In this document: positions 1 through 36,477 of the stretch, piece after piece
How positions within the stretch are numbered: the first letter of the stretch is position 1
Layout: each line of letters starts with the position of its first letter
NCBI GenBank assembly: GCA_009760855.2
Contig: WPIO01000033.1
Span: 1,962,501 to 2,026,500 of the forward strand
From: Cristatella mucedo
Taxonomy: Eukaryota; Bryozoa; Phylactolaemata; Cristatellidae
Direction: 5' to 3'
Length of the DNA stretch: 64,000 nt
Translations under genes and position numbers: made by a program
Notes under the pieces: model-generated
Told to the model about the DNA's origin: nothing
The model's input: only the letters and a program-made list of their open reading frames with translations
The model's database searches: none

Positions 1-445
1 TCTAGATTCTCTCACTCACCCTTAGGTACATCAATTCTTTTGCTCTGGCCTCTATATCTTAAATTGTTGTATATCAGGACTCCTGTCAAATCATCCGTTC
101 TTCTTACTCTGGTCATTTATTTGTACTCTATCTAACTTCAAATCTCCTGGAGACCGTGCCTTCAATTCTTATGCTGCTAAAGACTAGTACTCACTACTAG
201 TTAACATCATGTCATCTCCTGATTTTATGGCATTCAAAAAGAAGCTAAAACCTACCTGTTTGCCACAGCCTATACTCTCACCAAGTGAATTGTCCCAAGT
301 ATGCCTGTGTCATAACATTTCACGAGTTTTGCTTAACTAATTTACTAAATGTTTCCTTTCCATTATCGACCAAGTGTCTATAAAGTGACTTTTCTCTTGG
401 GGCTCTATGTAAATGTTTTATTATTATCCTTTTTAATTTCTCCCG
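1..445 (+). mobile_element. LINE-I 3' relic
   Basis: Translation near 135-260 gives a broken version of the LINE reverse-transcriptase C-terminus (compare FGDRAFSSYAPKAWNSLP in the 60 kb copy). A degraded tail follows, ending in TTATTATT near 420-430. The relic has frameshifts and stops and is cut by the left window edge. Confidence 0.6.
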
Positions 446-1102
446 ACTCCTACCAGGTAGAGGGCATTCAGAGGGAATTCCATTTCTCAGATGATAATCA
501 TAGTCGTAAATAAGTAGAACCTTAGGAAGTCATTTCTACCTATAATCCAAATTGTTTAAGTGTATCAATACTTCTTTGAAGCTGTTCAAAAACATGGAAG
601 TTCGATGACCATTTCAGCCAACTAGACATTTTGGAGTGTTTATGGGATGGATGTACAGGTACTTATGCACAGAGGCTCCTATAGGGGCTGATCATAACGT
701 TAATTTTAAAGCAACGATGGTCATTGGTATTTGACAAAATTTTAAAGAGAACTATAATATAGTTCATACTCCCATTGAGATAGAACTTCACAAGATGATC
801 AAGTTTTGAGTCTCAGTCTTTATTACAACAATGTCTGAGTAATTTAAGGCTAGAGATCGTGTATCGTATCTAGGCGATTTTTGAAAAGTGGCTAATTTCT
901 TGAAAGATATCCCGTTTTATAAATTTCATGAAAGTTATCCCGTTCTATAATCGATTTCCAGTTGTGTGCTAATAACATAGATTTTAATGAAGATCAGGCT
1001 CAGTGGCAGTATTAGATCTTGTATAATCAATGCAAGGCATTATCCCAAGTATACTGTAAGAGAATCTAGAATGTATTGACACACAAACACACCCACATAT
1101 AT

Positions 1103-1103
<1 letters not shown>

Positions 1104-1189
<86 letters not shown>
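1104..1189. repeat. (AC)n microsatellite
   Basis: About 43 uninterrupted AC units ending in ATATATAT. Two shorter AC tracts follow (about 1241-1273 and 1418-1458), forming a microsatellite cluster. Open frames through it are only Thr-His or Cys-Val repeats and are not genes. Confidence 0.97.
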
Positions 1190-1198
<9 letters not shown>

Positions 1199-1413
1199 TC
1201 CCCTTTGCTTGCACGAGTGTGTGCATGCACACAAGCACAAGCACACACACACACACACACACACTCACACACAAGCATCTTACCTTCTCTCTGATCTCGG
1301 CCATTTCATTTACCATCTTCCTAATGTTGCTTAGCACCATCAACTTGACCGAATTCTGCCAAAGCGAGAATCAAATACTTTGTTATACAGAAAGCAAGCT
1401 GCCTTTCCCAGCC

Positions 1414-1417
<4 letters not shown>

Positions 1418-1458
<41 letters not shown>
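1418..1458. repeat. (AC)n microsatellite
   Basis: About 20 AC units; the third tract of the cluster that begins at 1104. Confidence 0.95.
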
Positions 1459-1461
<3 letters not shown>

Positions 1462-1822
1462 CATCGGAGCTGAAAGTGCAATTCCCAAAACACTTTGGAT
1501 ATTTGAAGGCTTATTTAATTGACTTTAGTTGTGGTAATATTTTTGGCCCTGATTTTGCAAAACATTGCGATGACTGAGATTTGTATTTATTTGAGATGAT
1601 TTCAAACCATCTTCTCTGTTTTAACTTGTGATATTTATTACAGCCTAGGTGGCTGCCAAAGCAAGTTTGAGCAAGATCCCACATTTCTTCTACTTATTCG
1701 TGGATGCCTGTGCACTAGTTTAGCTGCTGCTACATTTGAAAGAGAAGCATTCTTTAAATTAGTGGCCACTGGGCATGCAAAAGAGTAAATGCAAAGCAGC
1801 AACCGTCGGGAGGGGGTAACTA

Positions 1823-1993
1823 GGCCGTGATAGCCCACGAGGTAAGGTGCTCCCTCTTCACGACCGAGGTCGTGGGTTCGAATCCTGCAGCAGGCTATCC
1901 TTTATTGCCATATGCAAGTGGTGGATAGCCATTAAAGCTGCTCTGCCTCTATAGAAATGAGGCTGTTACGTCAAGTAATATTTTTATTTATTT
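1823..1993 (+). mobile_element. SINE-A copy (tRNA-derived)
   Basis: A tRNA-like head holds a B-box (GGTTCGAATCC) after the palindromic CGACCGAGGTCG motif. The family body follows (TTATTGCC, GCAAGTGGTGG, GAGGCTGTTA), then a TATTTTTATTTATTT tail. The same unit recurs at least ten times in the window on both strands, so it is a SINE and not a tRNA gene. Confidence 0.85.
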
Positions 1994-2509
1994 CTGTGAC
2001 ATGCTGCTACCTTCTCTTCTGTATCGTTAAGATTATTGTCCCACTCACGTGTGGTTGGGACACTATCACTAATATGTTCCAGGTCCAGAGTGAATAGCAC
2101 TACCAAAATACTTTAACATGATAGAGTCATTGGCTAAATGTGTGAAGAGAGCATGAATAAGAAGGAGGTAAAAGCTATCTGCTTACACAGCCATTAAAAA
2201 ACCGAAAGGTATACAAGTCAGCTGCTAGCAGCAACTACAGCTAACACTTAAATCGCGCCTTACATTTGATTGAATAAACCTAGACTGTGTGTCACTGTAT
2301 TGGAATGCCTTTCCTGTTTGTGTAGAGAATGCTCAAGGTCATTGTCTCATGTAAAGAGGCTGTCAGCTCGGTAGGCGACTGATCAGGAACCTACTGGGAC
2401 TAATAAAAGTGAATAACTTTGGCTGGAGCTACCTCTGACAGCTCAGTTTCAGGGAAATACTTCCAGAGTATCTTAGAGATTGCTGCTCCTTGCAAGCAAC
2501 ACTAGCAAC

Positions 2510-2600
2510 TCCTTTGTAGCAAATGTAAAGTACCTAGAAAGAGATTGATTTCTCTGATGGCACTATATCAAATGTTTTATTATTGTTATTACTCTTAATT
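2510..2600 (+). mobile_element. LINE-I 3' tail fragment
   Basis: This is only the LINE-I terminal hairpin region (GCAAATGTAAAG, CCTAGAAAGAGATTGA, TTCTCTGA) followed by TTATTATTGTTATT. It is a severely 5'-truncated insertion, typical of LINE retrotransposition. Confidence 0.75.
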
Positions 2601-4250
2601 AACACCCGTTAATATCCTAGTATTAATGCATGGACTGCTTAGGCTCTATTTTTGAGCAAGCCAGCCAAAGACTCTCAGTTTGGCAATGACTCAGCCCTAA
2701 ACTAGTGAATGAGTCTAGCTCATATTTGCTGCTTTACAATGCACTAGTAAAATACCGAGTTCTCTTCTTGAGGCTGCTGACAGCAGATGCTATTTGTATG
2801 GATCACTCCAGCAGCATTGCATAGTACCTAATAGTGCCTGTGGAGGCCAGCCCTTTAGCTGCTCCTATCCATGTAAGTATCAAAAACAGGTCTTCACTAA
2901 ACAATCGTCTTCGTATTAATTTTCAACCTTTATATGTTGGCAAAGCTTGTAGAGGTAGAGCCACAATAGGATTTGTTCTGAAAGATCAAGTCCTGACTAT
3001 ACTAGATCAGGGTGCTGTAACATTGACAAGTCACAATCATGGCCACTGACATCTGAGAGTGATTACTTAGATTCTCATACAACAAGCAATCCATTCGGCA
3101 CTGCTCGGTTTAGATTTTTTCATTCTAAGAAGAAATGAAATTTAATAAGAACCAAGGACAACAGTTTGCAAGTCATAAACTTGGAAATAATTGTGTTTGT
3201 ATTCTGAATTAAGAATTTGGTAGAGTAAATGGAAATCTATAATTTTTAAAGTTGCTAATTGAATAATTATGTGGAGAAATTGGCTATAATTAAGACAAAA
3301 TAAGTACTTGGGTTTCGTTAAACCTGTTCAGGAAATAGAAGACTTGGGCACTTAATTGAAAGCTACCTTAAAGTTGATGGGAGTGGTCCACCTTTTCTCA
3401 CTACATAACTTAATATCACCAATGAGATTATATACAAATGCAGTCTAAAATTGCTAGCAATCAGACTTATAGCATGCACCTACGGCATCTATTGATGTTT
3501 AGTGAGAAGCAATCAGGTATGACATTTCTGTCGGTATTAAATGCTTCTCAGCCGAGGCTTTTTGTAAGTGCTTGTTTTGAGATGCAGTGTAGTCAAGGTC
3601 CAGGTCATACTAATAGCTTACTGCAATAGTTTTTGTACAGATAATTTTGTGTCTGCGTGAACTATTATGCAATGAGAGCACAACCGTAATGCCGCTACAT
3701 TCCTATTAAGGAATTGATATCGTGTGCTACTCATTCTCAAATTCCTGCCTTGGTGCCTCTGAAATACAGTTTCTTCCTGCCTAAATCAACCGACTGCTGT
3801 GTTCATACTATTCGCTTTGCGTGGTACCATACATTTGACACAGAAACACGTGCATATTTTTAAGCCGTTTCATACTGACTAATACCGGAAGAAACAACAT
3901 CCCAGTCATGATTTTTTCCTTATGAATGTGCCCATCTCACATAAATCTGCTTTCATCTAGTAAAAAATAAGATTAAAAAGGAGTTTCATTCATTGTTAGG
4001 TTCGAGCCTGCCGAATCAAATAATTTACATGAAATTCAATCAGGAGCAGTCGCCATAACACCCGAAAGACTCGAACTATATATAACACTATGTAAGATAT
4101 TTCAATTTGTTGTCCTTGGGTTCAAAATATGTTCTACTGATCTCTTATGCATAAAATACGTAGAAAATATGTGTGGTTTTACAAAAATTTTGCTTACGTG
4201 GTCTTCCTATTTTGCTGCAAGGCATAATAAGAACACCAGCTTAGCATAAA
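2601..4250. other. Unrecognised sequence
   Basis: No convincing gene, RNA or repeat family was recognised. Short open frames at 2834-3049 and 3438-3629 show no conserved motif. Confidence 0.4.
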
Positions 4251-4261
4251 TGGCATGCATT

Positions 4262-5660
4262 GTACCACTATCCGAATTAGTGAGGGTTTTGCAAATATAA
4301 CACTATCCAAATCCACTGCTGAGCTTCTGGCATCAAGGCTAAAAGAGTGGAGCTTGTTCGATAAAAGTTTGAAAGTAACGATCAGAGAAAGAGTCACCAA
4401 CGTTTTTCCAGCCTCTTCAGTCGGCAAGATGGGTGGGCTTCGACAACAGCGTGACTGGCCTATTCGAGTGTATAGGAATCACCTCTAAACCAAATGAATG
4501 GCTTCTTTTTATAGACAGTTAATCTAAGAGCCTTCAACCAGTGCAGCTTCATAACATGAATAAGTTCATGCCAGTCCGTCATGGCTTACTCCTTGCACCT
4601 CAAAGAGGACTACACCAGTGTCAAGATGTTGCATGGTGCCTTGAAGTTTGGCAGTTATGGCTAGGAAGTCATTGGGTCATTGGAGACTTCAAAATGGTTT
4701 TATTTTTCATGGGCCTCTAAGGAAGTTTCAGAGAGTTTCCTTGCTTTCTTTGCCTATGGGGCAGCCGGTAAATTAAGAGGCTAAATCACAGATGGGAGTG
4801 GGAATAGTGGTCCGAGTTCTCTTTAGGAAAAAACATCAGGTGGGAGCTGCCTGAAGACCCTCGGAAGGTGCTCTTGCCACTACTGAACATCAAGTTAGGC
4901 CTCAACAAGCAACTTGGCTCTAGATAATGAGTCAGCAGCTTTTTAGTACCTCAACCATGTCTTTCCACAGCTGTTAGAGGCAGAAGTCAAAGCTGGTATC
5001 TGCATCGGACCACAGATAAAAACGGTCATAGAGTGTGACAAATTCAACAAGAAGCTGAAAAGGATAGAAATGTAGCTTGGAACAGTTTCATTGCAGTGGT
5101 TCACAGCTTTTGGGGCAATCACAAGGCCAGAAAGTAAGAGCAGCTGGTTCAGGCTTTCTTTAAGGAAAATGCGAAAATTGGATGCACAATGTTCTTCAAA
5201 GTTCATATCCTTGATCCTCATCTTGGCAAATTCGAAGAGAACATTCGAGCTTACTTAGAGGAGCGAGGGGAGCGCTTTTGTCACGATACACTGTATTTGG
5301 AGAGTTGTTTACACAGGCGTATAACAAAAACATGATGGGAGATTATGCTATGGGATTTCTTTGAGAAAGCGATTTGCAGTATTCATGTGGCCACAAATCT
5401 AAAACATCTCATTTCTGAATCCTTTTGAGTTGTCATTTGTGTATGACTTCCAAGTAAATGCATGTTAATTTTAAATCGTTGCTATTCATTTCGATAAGTG
5501 TAAACCACAAGACGAGAGTTAGCCTGTTTTCTTATTGGAAATGGGTTCATTTAACTGTTGATCACGTTCTTGGTCACAAAACACAGTTTATATATAGAAT
5601 AATGACCATTTTTCTATACTTTCAAGGCATAAGCAATTACGATATAAAACTTCATACCCG
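4262..5660 (+). pseudogene. Decayed copy 1 of a dispersed invertebrate protein family
   Basis: Broken frames give SKSTAELLASRLKEW (4305-4353), then AWNSFIAVVHSFWGNHKA (about 5070-5130), KIGCTMFFKVHILDPHLG and GERFCHDT (about 5170-5290). These blocks match, in order, a multicopy uncharacterised protein family that I recall from many invertebrate genomes; its molecular function is unknown to me. Stops and frameshifts show that this copy is dead. It aligns with the copy at 50350-51800 through the coding part and on through about 200 bases of AT-rich 3' flank, including a stretch reading CTTGGTCACAAAACACAGTT here and CTTTGTCACAAAGTAAACTT in the other copy. A shared noncoding flank argues for spread as a mobile unit rather than by RNA-free gene duplication alone. 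Confidence 0.75.
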
Positions 5661-5994
5661 AGGACACAAATTATGTTGCATATGTAATAAGTAGTTCCTT
5701 TGTGTCCACTCTTTTGACTGAGATACCTAAACACCAACTTTATTCTCTAGCCTCACCCAAGGCAGTTCCCACAAATGAACAGTTATTCGGGGACTCTGTA
5801 TCAGGCAGTTACACGAGGCAAGAAAGAAACCTGGAGAGAGTTCGCTAGATCCTAGGGTCAATGCAATGCGTACATGATAAAAAAGCTTTGTTACAATAGC
5901 CGGTGCACTTCAGGTCTGTACCGAACTTAGATGTAGTTATAAGCAACCCTAGTGTCACCCTCGAGTTGCAAGACTGCACAGTCAAGATTTATTA

Positions 5995-7235
5995 ATCTAT
6001 ATCACTGCAGCTACGTCTGCTCGTAATCTGGACTTGCTGTTCTACAACGGCTTGTCATTGAATAAGCACATTGCCTCAATGGTCCAGTTGGCCTCCTCTC
6101 AGCTGATGAACATTGCTACAGCCACGGCCGGCTTAAAGACGAGTACAACGGCCAAACTAGTTCCTGCGTTTGGAACTTTACTTTTAGATCATTGCAATGC
6201 ACTTTAGTAAGAACTCCTGGTCCGTGCTGTTAATCGTCTGCAACTAGTTACAAAACACAGTAGATCGGCTGATCTTTTGTGAACAGCCTAGCTGCCACAT
6301 TACGCCACTTCTGTCTGAGCTTCACGGGCTCCCTAATCAAGCATCGAATCGACTTTAAGATACTCTCTCTGGCCTACAGGTCGCTTCACTCGTTTTTACC
6401 AGCTTTCACTTATCACCTTTCACCTATCACCTATCCGACCTTATTGCTTCTCCTGTGTGCTCTCGCAGCACCCATTCCTCGGCCTCCCGTCGTCTTACTG
6501 CCCCATGCAGTACTTGAAGATCTTTTGGTGACACGGCCTTCAGTTCGTATGCACCGAGGTCCGGACCTTGCTTCCGGCTTTGGTCACAACCTTCAACGAC
6601 TTTGCATCATTAATTTCTCAGCTGACGATGCATTTAATCTACTCAGCTCCCCCTTCGCCCCAGAGAGCTTGTCTTGTTTTGCTATTGTGAGCTCTCCGTT
6701 CCTGCTCATGTGTGCACGCATGCTACATGTCCGAGGTCCTACTAACCTGTGGCTGTGAGTGTATTCTTGTCTGCTTTAGCATACGCCACGGCTTGGCTCC
6801 TTCGTACCTAGCTGAACTGCTGCATCAGTTTCAGCCTGTTCGCGCCCCAGGTCCTGCGTGGACAATAAATTAGCTGTTGCATTCCTCTGCTTAAAAGATG
6901 TTAGCAACAGAAGCTTTAGCTCTGCAGGTCCTAGACTGTGGAACTCGCTTCCACAATTCTTATGCAACAACAACTACTCTACTACTGCCGACTATGGCTC
7001 ATCCTTTTCAGCGGTTCTGAGCTGCTACTTTCATGCTACTCACTATCTCAACTGCTCTCCTGACTCTGCTATGCTTCCCACTTTCTCTTTGTTGTGTGAG
7101 ACGAAGTCTGTTGGCTACCGAATTCGTACCGAAAGCCGCTTAGGCTGTGAGTGGGCTATACAAAACTCTCCTGCGTAACACCCACATGGTCTTTATGACT
7201 TTGTGGAGTTACAGACGGAGATACATTACATTACA
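5995..7235 (+). mobile_element. LINE-II relic (RT C-terminal part and 3' end)
   Basis: Successive broken frames give SARNLDLLFYNGLSLNKHI, LLLDHCNAL, KHRIDFKILSLAYRSLHS (about 6325-6395) and RSFSSAGPRLWNSLP (about 6908-6955). These are the order and motifs of the C-terminal part of a non-LTR retrotransposon reverse transcriptase. The 3' part (about 7090-7235) ends in repeated ATTAC. The same 3' part recurs in reverse at about 27.3, 29.2 and 35.0 kb, which defines a LINE family distinct from LINE-I. Apparent single-frame proteins here are fragments of the relic. Confidence 0.8.
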
Positions 7236-7292
7236 TTACTTGTCTAAGCATGATAATTACTGTACATTTCATTGACTATTGGATATTGATCC

Positions 7293-7385
7293 TCTTGCAG
7301 TGAGCTGTAAAACCCTGAATAAAGAAATACTTTTTAGGGTGCTACACAAATGATCCATTATTACTATTATTATTCTTATCATCAT
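7293..7385 (+). mobile_element. LINE/SINE 3' tail fragment
   Basis: A degenerate hairpin tail (CCTGAATAAAGAAATA, AGGGTGCTACACAAATGA) is followed by TTATTACTATTATTATT. The tail matches SINE-B/LINE-I ends; the body is missing. Confidence 0.6.
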
Positions 7386-7399
7386 AGCTGCCGACTCGT

Positions 7400-9100
7400 T
7401 GCTTTTTGTAGACATTGTGCAACATGTTGAAGCATGAGAATGCTCAGGTACCTTCGTATACACAGACAGTGAGCTGTGTGGTTAGCGGCAATGCAGCCTC
7501 TTCCGAGATGGGATCACTGTTTGAAGCAACCTGTCGATCTGTTTTCCGGTTGGAACCGTGGAAATTACTAGTATGTATCTGCCGTGGTCCCAGCTTAGTT
7601 TACCCAATGCCCTACGTGGGAGGAGTCGTGACACTTGTGCACCTAGAGGTGGGCTTGCCTGAAACGATTGACACACCTTGTAAGCTGGACGGCTGGAACG
7701 CTTGAATCCATAGCTGCCCTTCGCAGTTGTAGCACCAAAGTGCTGCGCCGTTCATTGTGCTCCAGCAAAAAACTAGGCCTTGTAAAACAGCTATGTATCT
7801 TTTACAGTAAAACACTTATTCGAGCAGAATTAATGTGAAAATAGTGCCGTGTTCATGCATATCTGCCAGCTGAAAACCCAAGTAACATTTGCGAGGGTTT
7901 TCTTTTCAACGTGTGCTGTTCGTATTTTTCTTTCTCCTAACACTTTTTTTATATTGAAAGTTCAGAAATCTTTTTGCAGCAATAGTTACAAATAAGTTCA
8001 ACCGTAAAAAAAACTTGTTCATGTCTCCTTAAGCAAATATCAATTAAACTCTTCGTGGCCTTGGTTGGGGGCAGTGTGATAGGGTAAATACGATGGCGAA
8101 CTAAGAATCAACCCCTTCCACTTAGAGGCTATGTCTATGAGTAGGGGTGAAGGCTTGCCATAAAATGTAGCAGCCCTCAGCTTTGGCTGTGGCCATTAAG
8201 TGTTGGCAGGCTTTTTACACGGAACACAAATAAAAGTACCCACATACAGCCTACAGAGTTGTGAGCACAGCTCCTTGTACAGCTTACTTACACACACTTG
8301 TTACAAACGCATCAACTGACAGCTATGCTTCACTCTACCACTCAAAGCAAAAACCGAATGGCTGTGCTACAGAACCCATGGCAGTCCATGTTTTCTGCCA
8401 TAGAAGCACAACATGTCTGCATGCACATGCATAGGTCCGCCAAAGCCTTAGCCACTAGAGATAAAGTGCAGCAAATTGGTCAAATATAACTCACATGCCT
8501 AAGTTATTATTGTGTACCTGCCTTTACGCATGTACTCGACATCTGCTATGACCTATGAGTGGACACGGCATTCACTTTTAGTTCAATTGTAATTATTCTA
8601 CATCACAATAACATCAAACTCTGACAAAGAACTGTACCTTTGGGCAGAGAATGCCGCGATGCCTACGGATCATTGCAGTCGAGGACTTTGTAGCATACGG
8701 GGTCGATGTTGGCCGCATCATGGCGTGCGTCTACAAAGACAAAGGTGTGCTATATTTGCCGTGCAGTTACAGACAGTAATTGCGATCCTTTAAACACTGA
8801 ACCTTACTATAACCCTGTTTAAAAGGTGTGCCGGTATCTCTTAGTTGCCTGACCGACTGTTATCATGCCCCTAAATCAAGCCGTGTACTTCTGTTTCACG
8901 ACGGCCTCCACCTAGCCTCTTCTTCGACCAAATTAGGTGGTAATCGGTTGGAAGTTTGACTCTATAAAATGCTTGCTTTGCAGCTGCAAACACGATCTAT
9001 TTATTTTACACGACTTGATGTAGCCTGTTTTTGCATTTACAAGAACCTTACACTTTGTTATTTTAGATGCCAGATTCAAGAATCATTCCTAGGGTTCTAT
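7400..9100. other. Unrecognised sequence
   Basis: No recognisable gene or repeat family. The open frame at 7415-7705 (96 aa) has overlapping open frames on the other strand and no motif that I recognise. Confidence 0.35.
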
Positions 9101-9429
9101 AAGAATGCCCTATCGTTATGATTATTATTATTATTATTAAGAGGCAAGTCAATTGTATCATTGTTTTGGATTTTATCTTCTAGCTCAGTATGCTACCGAA
9201 AAAAGAAAATTATCATGAAAACCTTGATATTAATAAGAATAGTGATACGTCGTTTGCACAACACCTCAAGAGAACCGAATCTCTATCCAAGCGGTGTACA
9301 GCTTGCTGCAAGGGAATCAATGACCCCAAGGGCTAATGGCATGTCCGGTATCCTAATTAGACAAATGCAAAAGTACACAAGAAGACACTTAAGGCCACTG
9401 GTTAGCATATTCTCTAGTTAGTAACATTC

Positions 9430-9960
9430 ACTAAATCATACACAGGTGAACACAAATAGCACACAGAAGAAAAAAAATTTGCTGCGGAAAGGTAAGCTGA
9501 GAAGCAAAGACAGGTCAAAGCTGAGAATTATTTGAATGCAGGTGGTGACAGAAGCAGGTAGCAAGTTCCAGACTATCGGTGCGTATGAACTCAAGGTCCT
9601 TTCACCAAAAGATTTCAATTTAGTGCTAATAAGGATGAAACGACCAGAAGCCGAGGAGTGAGTGATGCAAGAGGGCACTGGAGGAGCAATGTAGGATCAG
9701 CAGGCTGGTGAAACCAAATGAAGCGACCTGCCGGCCAGAGTGAGGATCCTGCAGTGCCAGCTAAGCTTACACGGAAGTGGTGTGATTTAATAGCTAAGCC
9801 ACTGACTACGGGAGACGAGTTGCAATTGTTGCAGTCGATTTAGGGCAGTCCTGAATAATGAGATGCAATAGTCTAGATGCAATATTTTGGCCTTTGCAAT
9901 CTTATCTAAGCAGGCCCTGATTTTGGCGATATTCCTCAGCTAAAAATGTATCAGCTGAAA
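9430..9960 (-). mobile_element. LINE-I-like RT C-terminal relic
   Basis: The reverse strand translates to LKSFGERTLSSYAPIVWNLLP (first 20 matter; about 9540-9625) and, upstream, LDYCISLF in another frame near 9870. Both are hallmark strings of the LINE reverse-transcriptase C-terminal region. Frames are broken and no intact tail was seen. Confidence 0.7.
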
Positions 9961-9963
9961 ATC

Positions 9964-10110
9964 GCCGAGCTGGTTTGGTTTAGCGGTTAAGGAGCTCGCC
10001 CTGACCAAGGTCTGACTGAAGTCGTGGGCTCGAGCCCGGAGGCATACGTGAAGCGCCTAAATAGAGATCAAGTTCTCTTAGGGTGCTATACAAATGAATT
10101 ATATTTTGTA
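9964..10110 (+). mobile_element. SINE-B copy
   Basis: The head has an A-box-like TTTAGCGGTTAAGG and a B-box-like GGGCTCGAGCCC. The tail GTGAAGCGCCTAAATAGAGA pairs with TCTCTTAGGGTGC as a hairpin and ends ATACAAATGAATTATATT. Confidence 0.85.
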
Positions 10111-10310
10111 CTTATATTTAAAATAGGCCGACTTGGCTGTGGAGGAAATGTGCTTATTTAATGACAAGTCGTTTTGTAACAGTTCATCCCGATTACAGGC
10201 ACATGTCACTGGTGCGATACTTGATGAACCAATCTTGAGAGTGAGGTCTTGAAGCTAGACAGCGACACTAGGCTTTCCCATAGCTATTAATTTAGCTTTC
10301 TATTCGTACA

Positions 10311-10437
10311 GGCTTGGCACAATGGTTAAGGTGCTCGCCCCGACCAAGGTCGAGGCCGTGGGCTCGAGCCCGAGGCACATGTGAAGCGCCTGAATAGAGA
10401 TTAAGTTCTCTGAGGAGCTATACAAATGAATATAATT
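10311..10437 (+). mobile_element. SINE-B copy
   Basis: Same structure as the copy at 9964: ATGGTTAAGGTGCTCGCCCC, GGGCTCGAGCCC, then GTGAAGCGCCTGAATAGAGA, ending ACAAATGAATATAATT. The first bases of the head are shortened. Confidence 0.85.
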
Positions 10438-10862
10438 GCAAAGGTTCCAGAAATTAGTGGCCATCAAAGCATTAAGGTCTTCTACTTACATTAGCTAAGC
10501 TGTAGTGTACATTTTACCAACATATATTAGCTAGGCTGCACTATACATGTTTATAAAGAAATTTTTTATATTTAAAAAAGTGGCTTGACAAAGAAAGTGC
10601 TGCCCACGTAGGTGCCGAACGCAATTGCGGCATTGCCTGTAGCCGTACGGGTACCTTCAAGCGGTGCAATTGCTTCCAGGCAAAGCAGCAATTTGAACAG
10701 GACAACACATCTTACCTTATTTTGGCTAATTGAGAATTCCAAAGAGACACGAGGAATGGGCTCTCACAACAGTCCGCATGAGATTAAGCTTGTACAATAG
10801 CTACTCGGTCGTCGAATAAATCGTTAGGTCATTTACACTTAAACATTTTAATGATGTAGTGT

Positions 10863-10864
<2 letters not shown>

Positions 10865-10921
<57 letters not shown>
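10865..10921. repeat. (AT)n microsatellite
   Basis: About 28 uninterrupted AT units. Confidence 0.97.
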
Positions 10922-10923
<2 letters not shown>

Positions 10924-11009
10924 CTATTAAAGAACTTTAATTCAGTGAGGCTCTATAATGAGCGATATTTAGTTAGCGTTATTATGAATTTAGCTGTTCT
11001 TCCTACCTG

Positions 11010-11381
11010 CAACTCCCTACTTTTGCATCTGGATCTTTTGACAGAAGTCGGTGCCACAGCAACAGAGGTTTGAACTTGTGTCGACTGGGATGGGTTGAAT
11101 TCGTATACATCTGTGACGTGCGACTGTGCATCCAGTTCGTCAGTTGGAAGCAGCTCGGTGTAGCCTAGGCGCTGAAGAAGCACATGACTCTTTTTAGTAA
11201 GGTTGGGTCGATTCCGTGCAATGTGACCAGTACGCGATGGCAGCTCGGCACGAGTCCTGTCATTCTCGGTGCGGGGACCGTTGAGAGCTGTCACCTTGCA
11301 ACCCACCCTCGGGGTTACTGCATGCGTTGCAGAAACCACTGGGCTTTTAAAGGGGGCTCTGAAAGCCAGCCGCTGAGACAT
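11010..11381 (-). CDS. Possible first exon of an unrecognised gene, divergent from the amine oxidase
   Basis: An ATG at 11381 (reverse strand) opens a frame of 124 codons, beginning MSQRLAFRAPFKSPV. It reaches a plausible splice donor (CTGCAG then GTAGGA) at about 11010; without splicing the frame stops at 10953. The product would be basic and Ser/Thr-rich with no domain that I recognise. Its start lies about 270 bases from the amine oxidase start in divergent orientation, so the two could share a promoter region. I could not find a convincing second exon to the left; a frame ending AFGTYVGSTFFVKPLF near 10575-10700 is open but its splicing is unclear. It may be chance. Confidence 0.3.
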
Positions 11382-11650
11382 GTCAAGACCACGAATCGCG
11401 TTACGTTCGGCTGCTGTTGGGTTGCTTCCCTCCTCGAGAAACGTTTATCATTTGAGATTTTATATATTTCTACAACAATATGTGTACTAATTTAAAACTA
11501 TTGGTTTTAAAAATACTCTCATCTATCATGCGACTTAGACACGATGAGAGGTGCGTACGTGCGGTTGCAAGTAACCATCGGTGCGGAGCCTTGGGAGCGC
11601 AAGGTTACAAGGTCATGTATACTTGATGTTGGTTGCGTTGGTTTGCTACT

Positions 11651-36477
<24,827 letters not shown>

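Noticed and set aside
984-1473. Several open frames of 65-119 codons over CA repeats
   Set aside because: They translate only dinucleotide repeats (Cys-Val, Thr-His); no coding signal. The same holds for frames at 17082-17318, 29455-30005, 32492-32950 outside exon 4, and 60723-60968.
6279-6758. 159-codon open frame as a host gene
   Set aside because: It lies inside the LINE-II relic, and its recognisable part (KHRIDFKILSLAYRSLHS) is reverse transcriptase.
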